64,000 nucleotides of DNA from positions 2,041,001 through 2,105,000 of the forward strand of contig CP075895.1 in NCBI GenBank assembly GCA_018604165.1, written 5' to 3'. Shown here piece by piece: positions 33,112 to 42,139 of this stretch (positions are counted from its first letter, which is position 1; each line of letters begins with the position of its first letter). Source of the DNA: Chitinophagaceae bacterium LGM1 (lineage in GTDB: Bacteria; Bacteroidota; Bacteroidia; Chitinophagales; Chitinophagaceae). The translations under genes were made by a program, and so were the position numbers. Below the pieces are notes generated by a model. It saw only the letters and a list, made by a program, of their open reading frames with translations. It searched no databases and was not told where the DNA came from.

Positions 33112-34245
33112 TTACAACGCAATCATCCCCACTTCTACCCCATCTCCAAATGCATTGCGTACCCTTTCAGCATGGGTGTCAGTTAGTATCACCTGCCCGA
33201 AGTCTTCTCCGCGTATTATTCGCAACAGAGCTTCCATACGGCTCTGGTCTAGCTTTTCAAACACATCATCCAGCAATAAGATAGGTTTATAGCCCAGCAC
33301 CCCGCTCAGGTATTTGTACTGTGCCAGTTTCATGGCAAACAAAAAACTCTTCTTTTGCCCTTGCGAGCCGAAGGCTTTTACAGGCGTATTGTTCAGCAAT
33401 AGTTGCAGGTCGTCTTTATGTATGCCTCGCAGGGTGCGTTGCAGGCGCATATCGTGTTGCAGTCCGTCTTTCAGCAGCGTTGCCAGTGTTTGTTGTTGCA
33501 AGTCGCTTTGGTAGGTTATGTGTACTGCTTCTTTGCCATCAGTCAGTTGTGCATACAAGCCTTGCAGATAAGGCAAAAACAAGGCTATAAACGCATTGCG
33601 CTTCTCATATATATATGTACCGTCGCCAGCCAGTTGTGCATCGTAGTATTCCAGCGTTGTATAGTCTGGCGTAGCACTGTTGGCATATTGTTTCAGCCAC
33701 GCATTGCGCTGCTGCAATATCCTCTGGTAACGCATCAGGCATTCCAGATAGCCCTTGTCAGTCTGGCTCAATATGCTGTCTATCCACTTGCGGCGGGGTT
33801 CGCTGCCGTCGTTTACCAATTCCAGGTCGTCAGGGGCTATCATTACGGCAGCATATTTGCCAATATGGTCAGTTGGTTTTTCATACTCTACCCCATCAGC
33901 TTGCAGTTCTTTCTTGCCTTGCTGCCATTTGCAGACGATTGTTGATTGGTTGATTGGTTGATTAGTTAATATGTCAATAGGTTCACCTGTTAACATATTG
34001 ACTTTTTGCCCTTTTGATTGAAACACCCCCTCTACCCTGAAGCCATCGAGCCCCATCTGCACGCAGTTTTGCTGGTAGGCAGTAAAATAGCTCTTGGTAT
34101 AGCAAAGGTAGTACACCCCGTCCAACAGGTTGGTTTTGCCACAGCCATTAGCACCTGTAATACAGGTGATGGGGGCATCAAATACAAAGCTGCGCGACGA
34201 ATAGTTGCGAAATTGTACTAATGTTATCTTCTTAATTGATGACAA
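33112..34245 (-). CDS. recF: DNA replication/repair protein RecF
   Basis: About 377 residues from the TTG at 34245 (MSSIKKITLVQFRNY...), which gives the family-standard N-terminus; an in-frame GTG at 34281 would add 12 atypical residues, and no ATG is available. SMC-type ATPase with Walker A 'ITGANGCGKTN', the signature 'SQGQKKSFLFAMKLAQ', and Walker B 'PILLLDDVFEKLD'. RecF loads RecA at gaps. Around residue 100-115 is a short unusual insertion (ILTNQPINQSTIV). The gene is divergent from pdhA across only about 50 bases, so their promoters overlap. Confidence 0.93.
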   Translation of the reverse strand: MSSIKKITLVQFRNYSSRSFVFDAPITCITGANGCGKTNLLDGVYYLCYTKSYFTAYQQNCVQMGLDGFRVEGVFQSKGQKVNMLTGEPIDILTNQPINQSTIVCKWQQGKKELQADGVEYEKPTDHIGKYAAVMIAPDDLELVNDGSEPRRKWIDSILSQTDKGYLECLMRYQRILQQRNAWLKQYANSATPDYTTLEYYDAQLAGDGTYIYEKRNAFIALFLPYLQGLYAQLTDGKEAVHITYQSDLQQQTLATLLKDGLQHDMRLQRTLRGIHKDDLQLLLNNTPVKAFGSQGQKKSFLFAMKLAQYKYLSGVLGYKPILLLDDVFEKLDQSRMEALLRIIRGEDFGQVILTDTHAERVRNAFGDGVEVGMIAL

Positions 34246-34296
34246 GCGAAAAAAGCAGCGAAAGTTTTTATATTTTCGCACAAATTTAAAAAAACA

Positions 34297-35289
34297 GTGC
34301 AGACTCCTTTCGGAAAAGAAACATATCTATACTGGTACGAAATTATGCTATTGTTGCGCCGCTTTGAAGAAAAGACGGGACAGCTATACGGTATGCAGAA
34401 AATACGTGGTTTCTGCCACTTGTACATAGGGCAGGAAGCAGTAGCCGCCGGCACCATGACTGCCATCCGCGATGATGACAATATGATAACCGCCTACCGC
34501 GACCACGGGCTGGCCATAGCCAAAGGCATGAGCCCTAAAGAATGTATGGCCGAATTGTATGGTAAAGCTACAGGCTGTACTAAAGGCAAAGGCGGTAGTA
34601 TGCACTTCTTCAGCAAAGAAAAACGCTTTTTTGGCGGACATGGTATAGTTGGCGGACAGATAGGGCTTGGTGCTGGTATTGCATTTGCAGATATGTACCA
34701 TAACAACGACCGTGTAACTGTTTGTTATTTTGGTGATGGTGCTGCACGTCAGGGCTTGTTGCACGAAACCTTCAACATGGCTATGCTTTGGAACCTGCCC
34801 GTGATATTTGTTTGCGAAAACAACTATTACGCAATGGGGACATCTATAGAGCGTACATCTAAAACACTGGACATATACCGACTGGCAGATGCGTATGATA
34901 TGCCTGCCGACAGTGTAGATGGTATGAGCTGCGAGGAAGTACACAAAGCTATGGAGCGTGCTGTAAGGCGCGCGCGCGAAAAAGGCGGACCGACTTTCCT
35001 TGAAGTGAAAACTTACCGCTATCGTGGACACTCTATGAGCGACCCTGCTAAATACCGTACTAAAGAAGAGGTAGAAGAATATAAAGATAAAGACCCCATC
35101 AATCAGGTGCTGAAAACCATTATGGACAACAAATGGGCTACAGAAGCAGAGATTGAAGCCATCAACGAAAAAGTAAGGCAGGAAGTAGAAGAAAGCGTAC
35201 AATTTGCAGAAGAAAGCCCTTGGCCTGATGATAGCGAATTGTACAAGGATATTTATGTTGATGAAAACTATCCGTACATCACCGACTAA
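34297..35289 (+). CDS. pdhA: Pyruvate dehydrogenase E1 component, alpha subunit
   Basis: 331 residues. Thiamine-diphosphate motif starts at 'VCYFGDGAARQGLLHETFNMA' and ends '...VCENNYYAMGT', and the phosphorylation-loop-like 'YRYRGHSMSDPAKYRTKEE' is present. The GTG at 34297 is the natural start (QTPFGKETYLYWYE follows); no in-frame ATG precedes it. The E1 beta gene is not in the window, so the complex is split across loci, as often in Bacteroidota. It decarboxylates pyruvate and transfers the acetyl group to E2. Followed 48 bases later by a TPR protein gene. Confidence 0.95.
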   Translation: MQTPFGKETYLYWYEIMLLLRRFEEKTGQLYGMQKIRGFCHLYIGQEAVAAGTMTAIRDDDNMITAYRDHGLAIAKGMSPKECMAELYGKATGCTKGKGGSMHFFSKEKRFFGGHGIVGGQIGLGAGIAFADMYHNNDRVTVCYFGDGAARQGLLHETFNMAMLWNLPVIFVCENNYYAMGTSIERTSKTLDIYRLADAYDMPADSVDGMSCEEVHKAMERAVRRAREKGGPTFLEVKTYRYRGHSMSDPAKYRTKEEVEEYKDKDPINQVLKTIMDNKWATEAEIEAINEKVRQEVEESVQFAEESPWPDDSELYKDIYVDENYPYITD

Positions 35290-35337
35290 TTTTTTGAAAA
35301 CCAATCATTGACTACATACAAATTACAAATACAATAA

Positions 35338-36033
35338 ATGGCAAACTCAGCTAGAAACAAACCGGGAACAACCCAGGCAGCAGAAGCAGATGAATCGAAA
35401 GTTTTAGACAACCTGCTGGCTAAATATGAAGCCAACAAGAAACGCATCAATACCGTAGTAACAGTTATACTGGCTGCAGTTGTAGGATACTTTGCTTACA
35501 CAAAACTGTATAACGAACCACGTGAGCAAAAAGCAGCTACTGCTATGGCTTTTGCACAGCGCTACTTCGAGGCAGACTCTGTAGACAAAGCCCTGAATGG
35601 TGACGGTCAGCATAAAGGTTTCTTGTTTGTAATGAAAAAATACAGTGGCACCAAAGCTGCCAACCTTTGTCATTATTATGCAGGCGTTTGTTACCTGATG
35701 AAAGGCGATTTCAAAAACTCCATCAAACACTTGGAAGATTTTGACGGTAACGGCTCAATGGTAGAATACGTTGCCGCAGGTGTATTAGGAGACGCCTATA
35801 TGGAAACTAACAATACAGCAAAAGCCATAACTGCTTATGAAAAAGCGATAGGCAATACAAAAGATGATTTGCTGACACCTGTGTATATGCTACGATTAGC
35901 AACATTGTGTGAGATGAGCAATAAAAAAGATGATGCTAAGAAATATTATCAGAAGATAAAAGATGAGTTTCCACAGAGCGAACAAGCAAGGGAAATTGAC
36001 AAATATCTTGGCCGTTTGGGCGAACACGATTAA
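35338..36033 (+). CDS. TPR-containing single-pass membrane protein (YfgM-like)
   Basis: 231 residues. A cytoplasmic N-terminus, one transmembrane helix near 40-56 (INTVVTVILAAVVGYFAYT), then a periplasmic region with about three TPR units, e.g. 'AANLCHYYAGVCYLMKGDFKNSIKHLEDFD' and 'YVAAGVLGDAYMETNNTAKAITAYEKAI'. This is the YfgM type of tail, thought to aid export or periplasmic chaperoning. In Bacteroidota this gene commonly neighbours ribH and recF. Terminator follows within 25 bases. Confidence 0.8.
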   Translation: MANSARNKPGTTQAAEADESKVLDNLLAKYEANKKRINTVVTVILAAVVGYFAYTKLYNEPREQKAATAMAFAQRYFEADSVDKALNGDGQHKGFLFVMKKYSGTKAANLCHYYAGVCYLMKGDFKNSIKHLEDFDGNGSMVEYVAAGVLGDAYMETNNTAKAITAYEKAIGNTKDDLLTPVYMLRLATLCEMSNKKDDAKKYYQKIKDEFPQSEQAREIDKYLGRLGEHD

Positions 36034-36055
36034 TATTTTAAACGTTTTATTGAAG

Positions 36056-36087
36056 TCCCCTTTTTACCTTTACCGGCGAAAAGGGGA
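36056..36087 (+). terminator. Terminator upstream of ribH
   Basis: Stem TCCCCTTTT / AAAAGGGGA with a 14-base loop, followed by TTTTCTTTT. The T run merges with the ribosome binding region: the ribH ATG is only 9 bases beyond the stem. Confidence 0.7.
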
Positions 36088-36096
36088 TTTTCTTTT

Positions 36097-36612
36097 ATGG
36101 CACAATCAGCACACAGCGCATCATTATTAGACACTTCAGGGTTAAATTCATTAGCATTTTCAAGAGTAGCTATTGTCTCAACCGAATGGAATGAAAAAAT
36201 AATCGAAGAACTTATTAATGGTGCTCAAAGAATATTTGACAAGTTTAATGTCAATGTTTACTACCGTATTAAAGTTCCAGGCGCTTTTGAGCTACCATTC
36301 GCCTGTAAACAATTATGGGAGCATACCTATACTGATAATCAATATGCCCCTGAAGCTATAATCGCTTTCGGCACGGTAATACGCGGCGGCACCCCCCACT
36401 TCGACTATGTGTGCAAGGCTGTAACAGAAGGCATTACCCAACTAAACCTTGACCTGCCCATACCTACCATCTTCGGGGTACTGACTTTAGACAACGAACA
36501 ACAGGCATGGGAGCGCCTTGGTGGCATACATGGGCATAAGGGCGAAGAAGCCGCCATCACAGCATTGAAGATGATAAAAAACAGCCGTATGCTTGCCAAC
36601 CCTGCAAACTGA
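36097..36612 (+). CDS. ribH: 6,7-dimethyl-8-ribityllumazine synthase
   Basis: 171 residues. Conserved motifs 'VSTEWNEKIIEELINGA', 'VPGAFELPFACKQL', 'AFGTVIRGGTPHFDYVCKAVTEGITQL', 'IPTIFGVLTLDNEQQAWER' and 'HKGEEAAITAL' are intact. The His in TPHFDY is the catalytic base. It condenses the diaminouracil with dihydroxybutanone phosphate in riboflavin synthesis. No other rib gene is adjacent. The first third of the gene is visibly more AT-rich than the rest. The start follows a terminator stem by 9 bases. Confidence 0.95.
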   Translation: MAQSAHSASLLDTSGLNSLAFSRVAIVSTEWNEKIIEELINGAQRIFDKFNVNVYYRIKVPGAFELPFACKQLWEHTYTDNQYAPEAIIAFGTVIRGGTPHFDYVCKAVTEGITQLNLDLPIPTIFGVLTLDNEQQAWERLGGIHGHKGEEAAITALKMIKNSRMLANPAN

Positions 36613-36643
36613 TTATATTTATACCGTAAAGACGAACCATTAC

Positions 36644-37366
36644 ATGACGAAAGTACAACTCTTCATACCTTGCTTTGTAGACCAGCTATACCCGCAAACG
36701 GGTATGAACATGGTAAAAGTGCTGGAAAAGCTGGGCTGCGAAGTGTCTTACAATACCAAACAAACCTGTTGCGGGCAGCCAGCCTTCAACGCGGGTTATT
36801 GGGATGAAACCAAAGCAGTTGCCAAAAAATTTCTGTACGATTTTGATGGTGAAGGCTATATCGTTGGCCCCAGTGGTTCTTGCACAGGCTTTGTACGCAA
36901 CTACTACGACAAGATGCTTGGCGACAGTGCCGAACACTTATTGAGTGATAAAGTGCGGGGCAATATGTATGAGTTTACAGAGTTTCTGACACAGGTATTG
37001 AAGATAGAAGATATTGGTGCTGCTCTTGAAGGGAAAGCTACCTACCACGATGCCTGTGGCGCACTACGTGAGTGTGGCATTAAACATGCACCACGCCAAT
37101 TGCTGCGCCATGTAAAAGGACTGGAAATGGTAGAGATGAAAGAATGCGAAACCTGCTGTGGCTTTGGTGGCACGTTTGCTGTTAAGTACGAGTCTATATC
37201 ACTTGGTATGGCGCAAACCAAAGTGCAGAGCGCATTGGAAACAGGGGCGAAGTATATGATAACAACAGACGTATCGTGTATGATGCACGTACAAGGCTAT
37301 ATAGAAAAGAACAACCTGCCCATACAAACCATGCACATAGCAGATGTGCTGGCAAGTGGCTGGTAG
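36644..37366 (+). CDS. LutA/LldE-type (Fe-S)-binding oxidoreductase subunit
   Basis: 240 residues from the ATG at 36644 (MTKVQLFIPCFVDQL). Two CCG cysteine-rich domains: 'QTCCGQPAFNAGYWDE' and 'ETCCGFGGTFAVK', which bind Fe-S or heterodisulfide-type clusters, as in LutA of lactate utilisation and HdrB. The partner subunits LutB and LutC are not in the window. It may take part in lactate or glycolate oxidation. An in-frame earlier start is unlikely because it overlaps ribH. Confidence 0.9.
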   Translation: MTKVQLFIPCFVDQLYPQTGMNMVKVLEKLGCEVSYNTKQTCCGQPAFNAGYWDETKAVAKKFLYDFDGEGYIVGPSGSCTGFVRNYYDKMLGDSAEHLLSDKVRGNMYEFTEFLTQVLKIEDIGAALEGKATYHDACGALRECGIKHAPRQLLRHVKGLEMVEMKECETCCGFGGTFAVKYESISLGMAQTKVQSALETGAKYMITTDVSCMMHVQGYIEKNNLPIQTMHIADVLASGW

Positions 37367-37389
37367 CTACCATCTTTTCAAAAGAAATT

Positions 37390-37420
37390 AAAAGGGTATA
37401 TACAATGTATATACCCTTTT
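37390..37420. terminator. Bidirectional terminator
   Basis: Perfect 14-bp stem (AAAAGGGTATATAC / GTATATACCCTTTT) with an AAT loop, between convergent genes. Confidence 0.85.
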
Positions 37421-37440
37421 ACTATTAAACATCTTGCTGA

Positions 37441-37851
37441 TTACAACAACGTAGCGTCGAGCGTTATCTCACAATTATATGCTTTTGATACGGGGCAGTT
37501 TGCTTTGGCATCTGCTGCACATTCCTGAAACTGCTCTGCAGTGATACCCGGCACTTTAGCCTTCAATGTCAGTTCGCTTTTGGTGATGGCACCGTTATCT
37601 AAGGTAATAGCGCAATCAGTATGTATTTCATCAGGTGTAAAGCCTGCTGCACCCAATACAAAAGACAACTTCATGCTGAAGCAACCTGCATGTGCAGCAG
37701 CCATCAGTTCTTCAGGGTTGGTACCTGTTCCGTTCTCAAAACGAGAGCTGAAAGAATATTGTGTTTTATCAAGTACTGTGCTTGCAGTAGTCAGGTGGCC
37801 ATTGCCTTCTTTGCCAGAGCCGTTCCATACGGCAGTTGCTGTGCGTCTCAT
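37441..37851 (-). CDS. OsmC/OhrA-family peroxiredoxin
   Basis: 136 residues. Redox pair Cys57 (AAAHAGCFSM) and Cys119 (AKANCPVSKA), with Glu48 in 'GTNPEELM', is the OsmC/Ohr arrangement that reduces organic hydroperoxides with dithiol donors. The Ala-His-Ala spacing is nearer the OsmC subgroup than OhrA. A TACCTTTG element (complement of 37872-37879) lies 20 bases upstream. Monocistronic, with its own terminator. Confidence 0.9.
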   Translation of the reverse strand: MRRTATAVWNGSGKEGNGHLTTASTVLDKTQYSFSSRFENGTGTNPEELMAAAHAGCFSMKLSFVLGAAGFTPDEIHTDCAITLDNGAITKSELTLKAKVPGITAEQFQECAADAKANCPVSKAYNCEITLDATLL

Positions 37852-37961
37852 ATGCGTTTTAGTTTAGGCAGCAAAGGTAATATGGCAATTGCAGTATTGA
37901 TATAAACTTAATATTAATATTTTAAATAGAAAACATCTTTTTAATAACCACCTGCTTTCTT

Positions 37962-37969
37962 TACTTTTG
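37962..37969 (+). promoter_or_regulatory. -7 element of prs (TACTTTTG)
   Basis: TACTTTTG lies 18 bases before the ATG at 37988 and contains a TTG that is in frame with prs, so the longer reading frame is not the real start. Confidence 0.5.
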
Positions 37970-37987
37970 CAGCCTATTCCCCAAAAA

Positions 37988-38938
37988 ATGTTCATGCAGC
38001 AGCCTTCTGTTAAAATATTCTCCGGTACAGGTTCTACCTACCTTGCCGAGCAGATTGCCAAATCGTTTGGTAAGAAATTAGGTAACCTCGCCATCCCAAA
38101 GTTCAGCGATGGTGAGTTTCAGCCAGTGTTTAATGAGTCTATACGTGGAGATTATGTTTTCCTTGTACAGTCAACATTTGCCCCGTCTGATAACCTGATG
38201 GAATTGCTAATGATGATAGATGCTGCACGCCGTGCTTCGGCTGGCTACATCACGGCGGTTATCCCCTACTTCGGCTTTGCCAGGCAAGACAGGAAAGATA
38301 AGCCCCGTGTGGCTATTGCATCTAAACTCGTAGCCAACCTGCTGACAACGGCCGGTGCAAACAGGGTGATGACGATGGACTTGCACGCTCCGCAAATACA
38401 GGGTTTCTTTGATATTCCGGTTGATCACTTGGATAGTTCAGCGATTTTCATACCATATATTGAAAATCTTAAGATGGAAAACCTTATCTTTGCGTCCCCC
38501 GACGTGGGTAGCACCAACAGGGTACGCGAAGTTGCCAAGTATTTTGAGCTGGATATGGTTATCTGCGACAAGCAACGTAAGCGCGCCAATGAGATTGCTG
38601 CCATGACGGTAATAGGCGATGTAAGCGGCAGGCATGTAGTGTTGATAGATGATATTTGTGATACGGCAGGAACGCTCAGCAAATCGGCAGCTATACTGAA
38701 AGAACGTGGTGCATTATCTGTACGCGCTTTCTGTACACATCCGGTACTGAGTGGTAAAGCATACGAAAACATAGAGAGCTCCGAATTGGAAGAACTGGTT
38801 GTTTGCGATACTATACCGCTGAAAGGGGAATGTTCGAAAATAAAAGTATTGCCAACGGCAGAGCTCTTTGCAGTAGCCATCCGCAATACGTTTGAGAACA
38901 AGTCCATTAGTTCTTTATTTATACACGGGAAAAAATAG
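37988..38938 (+). CDS. prs: Ribose-phosphate pyrophosphokinase
   Basis: 316 residues from ATG 37988 (MFMQQPSVKIFSGTGS; ATG 37994 is equally possible). Intact PRPP synthase motifs: 'DGEFQPVFNESIRGDYVFLVQS', 'PYFGFARQDRKDKPR', 'VMTMDLHAPQIQGFFDIPVDHL', and the PRPP loop 'VVLIDDICDTAGTLSKSA'. It makes PRPP from ribose-5-phosphate and ATP for nucleotides and histidine. It precedes rplY, a common pairing, but a 200-base gap lies between them. Confidence 0.96.
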   Translation: MFMQQPSVKIFSGTGSTYLAEQIAKSFGKKLGNLAIPKFSDGEFQPVFNESIRGDYVFLVQSTFAPSDNLMELLMMIDAARRASAGYITAVIPYFGFARQDRKDKPRVAIASKLVANLLTTAGANRVMTMDLHAPQIQGFFDIPVDHLDSSAIFIPYIENLKMENLIFASPDVGSTNRVREVAKYFELDMVICDKQRKRANEIAAMTVIGDVSGRHVVLIDDICDTAGTLSKSAAILKERGALSVRAFCTHPVLSGKAYENIESSELEELVVCDTIPLKGECSKIKVLPTAELFAVAIRNTFENKSISSLFIHGKK

Positions 38939-39147
38939 GTTGCCGAGTTGACCTGTTCATTAGTTGATTAGTTTCATAAACTTATTAACAAGTCAACAAA
39001 TCAACCAATCAACTGAATTATAACGACTGTTTAAACAAAAAAACCTGTCCGCCGCATCAATGGCGTACATCATTTAGTTAACTACCATTTCAACGTCCGT
39101 ATGTTCGACGGGTATTCGCACGGTGTTGAAATACAAAACTTTTAAAA

Positions 39148-39738
39148 ATGAAAGTTGTAAAAATTGAAGGAACAAGCAGAAGCGAACACGGTAAAACAGT
39201 AACACGCCGTCTTCGTTCTGAAGGACTGGTACCTGCTGTAATATACGGCGGTAAAGAAACAGTACATTTCAGCGCACCACAACTGGCTTTCCGCCCGTTG
39301 GTGTACACGCCCGATTTTCAGTTGGCAGAAGTAAGTGTAAATGGTAAAACATACACTTGCATTATGAAAGATTTGCAGTTTGACGTACTGACAGACGAAC
39401 TGAGCCACGTAGATTTGCTGGAACTGGTAGATGATAAAAAAGTTATCGCCAACCTGCCATTGAAGTTTGTAGGACAGCCTGCAGGTGTGAAGGCGGGCGG
39501 ACGTCTTGAGGTGAAAGTAAAAAGCCTGAAGGTGCGCACACTGCCTAAGTTTTTGAAAGAAAACATAGAAGTAAACATCGATAGCCTGGAGCTGAACGGT
39601 AACGTACGTGTACAGGACGTAGTAGCAGGAGAATTGGAAATCATGAACTCTCCGCGTATTCCTATCGCATCGGTAGTAATGACACGTGCCCTGAAACAAG
39701 CTGAGAGCGAAGATGCTAAAGCTGGTGCTAAGAAATAA
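39148..39738 (+). CDS. rplY: 50S ribosomal protein L25 (Ctc type)
   Basis: 196 residues, the long Ctc-type form: an N-terminal 5S rRNA-binding L25 domain ('IEGTSRSEHGKTVTRRLRSEGLVPAVIYG') and a C-terminal TL5-like domain ('LEVKVKSLKVRTLPKFLKENI...SLELNGNVRVQDV'), ending in a low-complexity Ala/Lys tail. It binds 5S rRNA. The 200 bases upstream (38941-39147) hold 'caatcaacca'-type runs and no gene. A terminator follows. Confidence 0.93.
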   Translation: MKVVKIEGTSRSEHGKTVTRRLRSEGLVPAVIYGGKETVHFSAPQLAFRPLVYTPDFQLAEVSVNGKTYTCIMKDLQFDVLTDELSHVDLLELVDDKKVIANLPLKFVGQPAGVKAGGRLEVKVKSLKVRTLPKFLKENIEVNIDSLELNGNVRVQDVVAGELEIMNSPRIPIASVVMTRALKQAESEDAKAGAKK

Positions 39739-39759
39739 GTCTTTACTTATTCAACATAC

Positions 39760-39789
39760 AAATCCCCGATTATCGCTAATCGGGGATTT
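39760..39789. terminator. Terminator between rplY and the FG-GAP protein gene
   Basis: 13-bp stem AAATCCCCGATTA / TAATCGGGGATTT with a TCGC loop, followed by TCTTTTTT. Confidence 0.85.
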
Positions 39790-39816
39790 TCTTTTTTATG
39801 TGTTATTGTCTTTGTA

Positions 39817-42054
39817 CTATTTCATAATGCTCACAGGTACAACAGACTGGTTGCCTGCACACTGTGCAATACAGTAATATACACCTTGTGCAAGGTTAGC
39901 AACATCTAACTGAACGGATGTTGCATTTAAATCAGCAGTTACTCGCTTCACCAATTGGCCCGTAACAGATAATAGTTTTACTTCAACAGGGCCATTAGTA
40001 AAAGCAGCGTTCCATGCTATGGTAATGTTGTTGCTTGCTGGGTTAGGATACACATCCACCTTATATTTTGTACTTGCAATATTATCTATGCCAACATTAA
40101 AGTATTGCTTGTACATAACTACCCCACCACTAAAACTGCCAATCATCATTTCTTTCTTGCCATCATTATCTATATCTGCTACAAAGGGTGCTGCACGTTG
40201 ATGCACATTGATGTAGCAATAGTTAGAATCCAACCTGTTGTATTTTGTAAAATTAGTACTCGTAATGCTATCGTATCTGTAAACCGTGCCGCCTTGTGTA
40301 CCTAACAACAGGTATTCTTTACCCGAATCATCAATTTTCCCGATAAATGGCACTACGTATGTATACACATTTCCTTCTTCAAAAATTTTAATACCACCAA
40401 GCGTATCTGTTACTTTAAAGAAAGATGGCAGTCCACCCGATGTAGTATTTCTGAAGTAATATAAATTGCCCATCTGGCTACCAACCACAAGGTCATTTTT
40501 GCCATCTTTATTCAGGTCATAAATAAACGGTGCTGCATAATCACCGACATCCAAAGTGCCAAACTGATCATTCAACAATGTGGGGAATCCATATACAGGC
40601 GTCATTGTATTATTTGATGCATTGTTTTTATAAAAGCTGATGTAACCATCTCCCTTACCAAGTACCAGGTCATCAACGCCATCACCATCAAGGTCTCCGA
40701 ATGACAAAGATGTACCTCTGATATTAGTTGTAAACAAATTAAGGAAATCAGGATTTTTTAATTCAAAAGACTGAACACTTGAAGTTGAGGTATTCTCGTA
40801 ATAATTAATTCGGGCCCTTAATGTACCATTCGACTCTTGATAATAACCTTCTGTTGCTACAAACAAATCAAGTTTGCCATCTTTGTTATAGTCATACATA
40901 GTGGGTACAGAACCTGTTCCTGCATCTATCATATCCTGTATTAGCAGAGAATCTGTAGTAAAAGAAAAAGCAGGTGATGTATTGCTGCCGGTATTTCTGT
41001 AATAAGATACGCACTTATAGTTTTCTGTATTATCAAGCCTTGGGGTGAAGACCATATCTTTTTTACCATCATTATCCATATCTACCCAGTGCGCAATAGG
41101 CATCATAGACATTTGTAGTTTCTTACCGTTATTGCTGCCCCATGCAGTGTCTTGTGCTATAATGGTATCTATAGATTTACCATACTCTACCCTGCCGTTT
41201 TTCAGAAATTGAATATCGGAAAACGAAACATTGCCATTAAATAAATCAAGGTCGCCATCTCCATCATAATCTACAAGGCATACGGTATTACCTGCGTGCG
41301 TTGTCTTGCATGTTACACCCCATTGTCCGCAGTTTTGTGCAAGGTGCATAGTACGCTCATACAATTGCAATGTCCTTCCCCAACATTCATCTTTCAAGCA
41401 CATGCGCATACTGTCTTTTGACAAACCGTCTTCTTTTTCGCAGTTGCGGTAGAAAGACATACGGGTACCGACAACATCATACGTCACTACATCCAGATCA
41501 TCATCTTTATCCACATCACCAATAGCTGGTATATCTATTGGCGCTACATAACAATTCACTAGTCCCGAACCCGGTAGATTATATCTCAGCTCCCTGTAAA
41601 ATGTAAAATGCAGCTTGTTGTTATTGTAATATCCTTTGTATACACTTACACCGCCCATGCCTTTATGAAATAAATCAGGTATACCATCCCGATTATAATC
41701 TTCCATCTTCATATAATCTACAACTAATGGAAAAGTTATAGCAAATTCAGGACGGTATTCATAAGCAGGATTACCGGCAATGCTGCTGGTATTGATAAAT
41801 GTTTTAACACTTCCGTATCTGCCTACTCTGTCATATACGGCCATATCTTTAATACCATCGTTATTCAGGTCTGCAATACATATTTGCGGATTGTTAAACC
41901 CACCTGCCCAAGCCAAGGTTTGCTTTCGCCCGTTCGCCCATACATCGGGCGGTGTGGTATTAGGGAGATAAATCTGTGTTGGCGTTTGCGCATAAGTACC
42001 CTGCAAGGGTATTATTAATGCTAACAATAGGGTCGATTTCAAAAAACTCTTCAT
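39817..42054 (-). CDS. T9SS-exported FG-GAP/VCBS-repeat protein
   Basis: 745 residues: signal peptide (1-22), then about nine FG-GAP units, each with a calcium-binding D-x-[DN]-x-D-G-x-x-D core, e.g. 'IADLNNDGIKDMAVYD', 'WVDMDNDGKKDMVFTP', 'FGDLDGDGVDDLVLGKG', 'VADIDNDGKKEMMIGS', which fold as an integrin-like propeller. The C-terminus (YKVDVYPNPASNNITIAW...CIAQCAGNQSVVPVSIMK) is a type A T9SS domain. It is exported across the outer membrane and probably anchored there. Ligand unknown. It is the only gene between the rplY terminator and the SDR gene. Confidence 0.9.
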   Translation of the reverse strand: MKSFLKSTLLLALIIPLQGTYAQTPTQIYLPNTTPPDVWANGRKQTLAWAGGFNNPQICIADLNNDGIKDMAVYDRVGRYGSVKTFINTSSIAGNPAYEYRPEFAITFPLVVDYMKMEDYNRDGIPDLFHKGMGGVSVYKGYYNNNKLHFTFYRELRYNLPGSGLVNCYVAPIDIPAIGDVDKDDDLDVVTYDVVGTRMSFYRNCEKEDGLSKDSMRMCLKDECWGRTLQLYERTMHLAQNCGQWGVTCKTTHAGNTVCLVDYDGDGDLDLFNGNVSFSDIQFLKNGRVEYGKSIDTIIAQDTAWGSNNGKKLQMSMMPIAHWVDMDNDGKKDMVFTPRLDNTENYKCVSYYRNTGSNTSPAFSFTTDSLLIQDMIDAGTGSVPTMYDYNKDGKLDLFVATEGYYQESNGTLRARINYYENTSTSSVQSFELKNPDFLNLFTTNIRGTSLSFGDLDGDGVDDLVLGKGDGYISFYKNNASNNTMTPVYGFPTLLNDQFGTLDVGDYAAPFIYDLNKDGKNDLVVGSQMGNLYYFRNTTSGGLPSFFKVTDTLGGIKIFEEGNVYTYVVPFIGKIDDSGKEYLLLGTQGGTVYRYDSITSTNFTKYNRLDSNYCYINVHQRAAPFVADIDNDGKKEMMIGSFSGGVVMYKQYFNVGIDNIASTKYKVDVYPNPASNNITIAWNAAFTNGPVEVKLLSVTGQLVKRVTADLNATSVQLDVANLAQGVYYCIAQCAGNQSVVPVSIMK

Positions 42055-42139
42055 ACGGTTTGTTTTACTGAATATATCAGATATAAATTTAATAAAAAAA
42101 GCAACGCAAAACGCTTTGCATTCAACTTATTACAGACGG

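Noticed and set aside
34384-35304. 306-codon minus-strand frame over pdhA
   Set aside because: Shadow of a gene with clear thiamine-diphosphate motifs; Phe/Val-rich, no domain.
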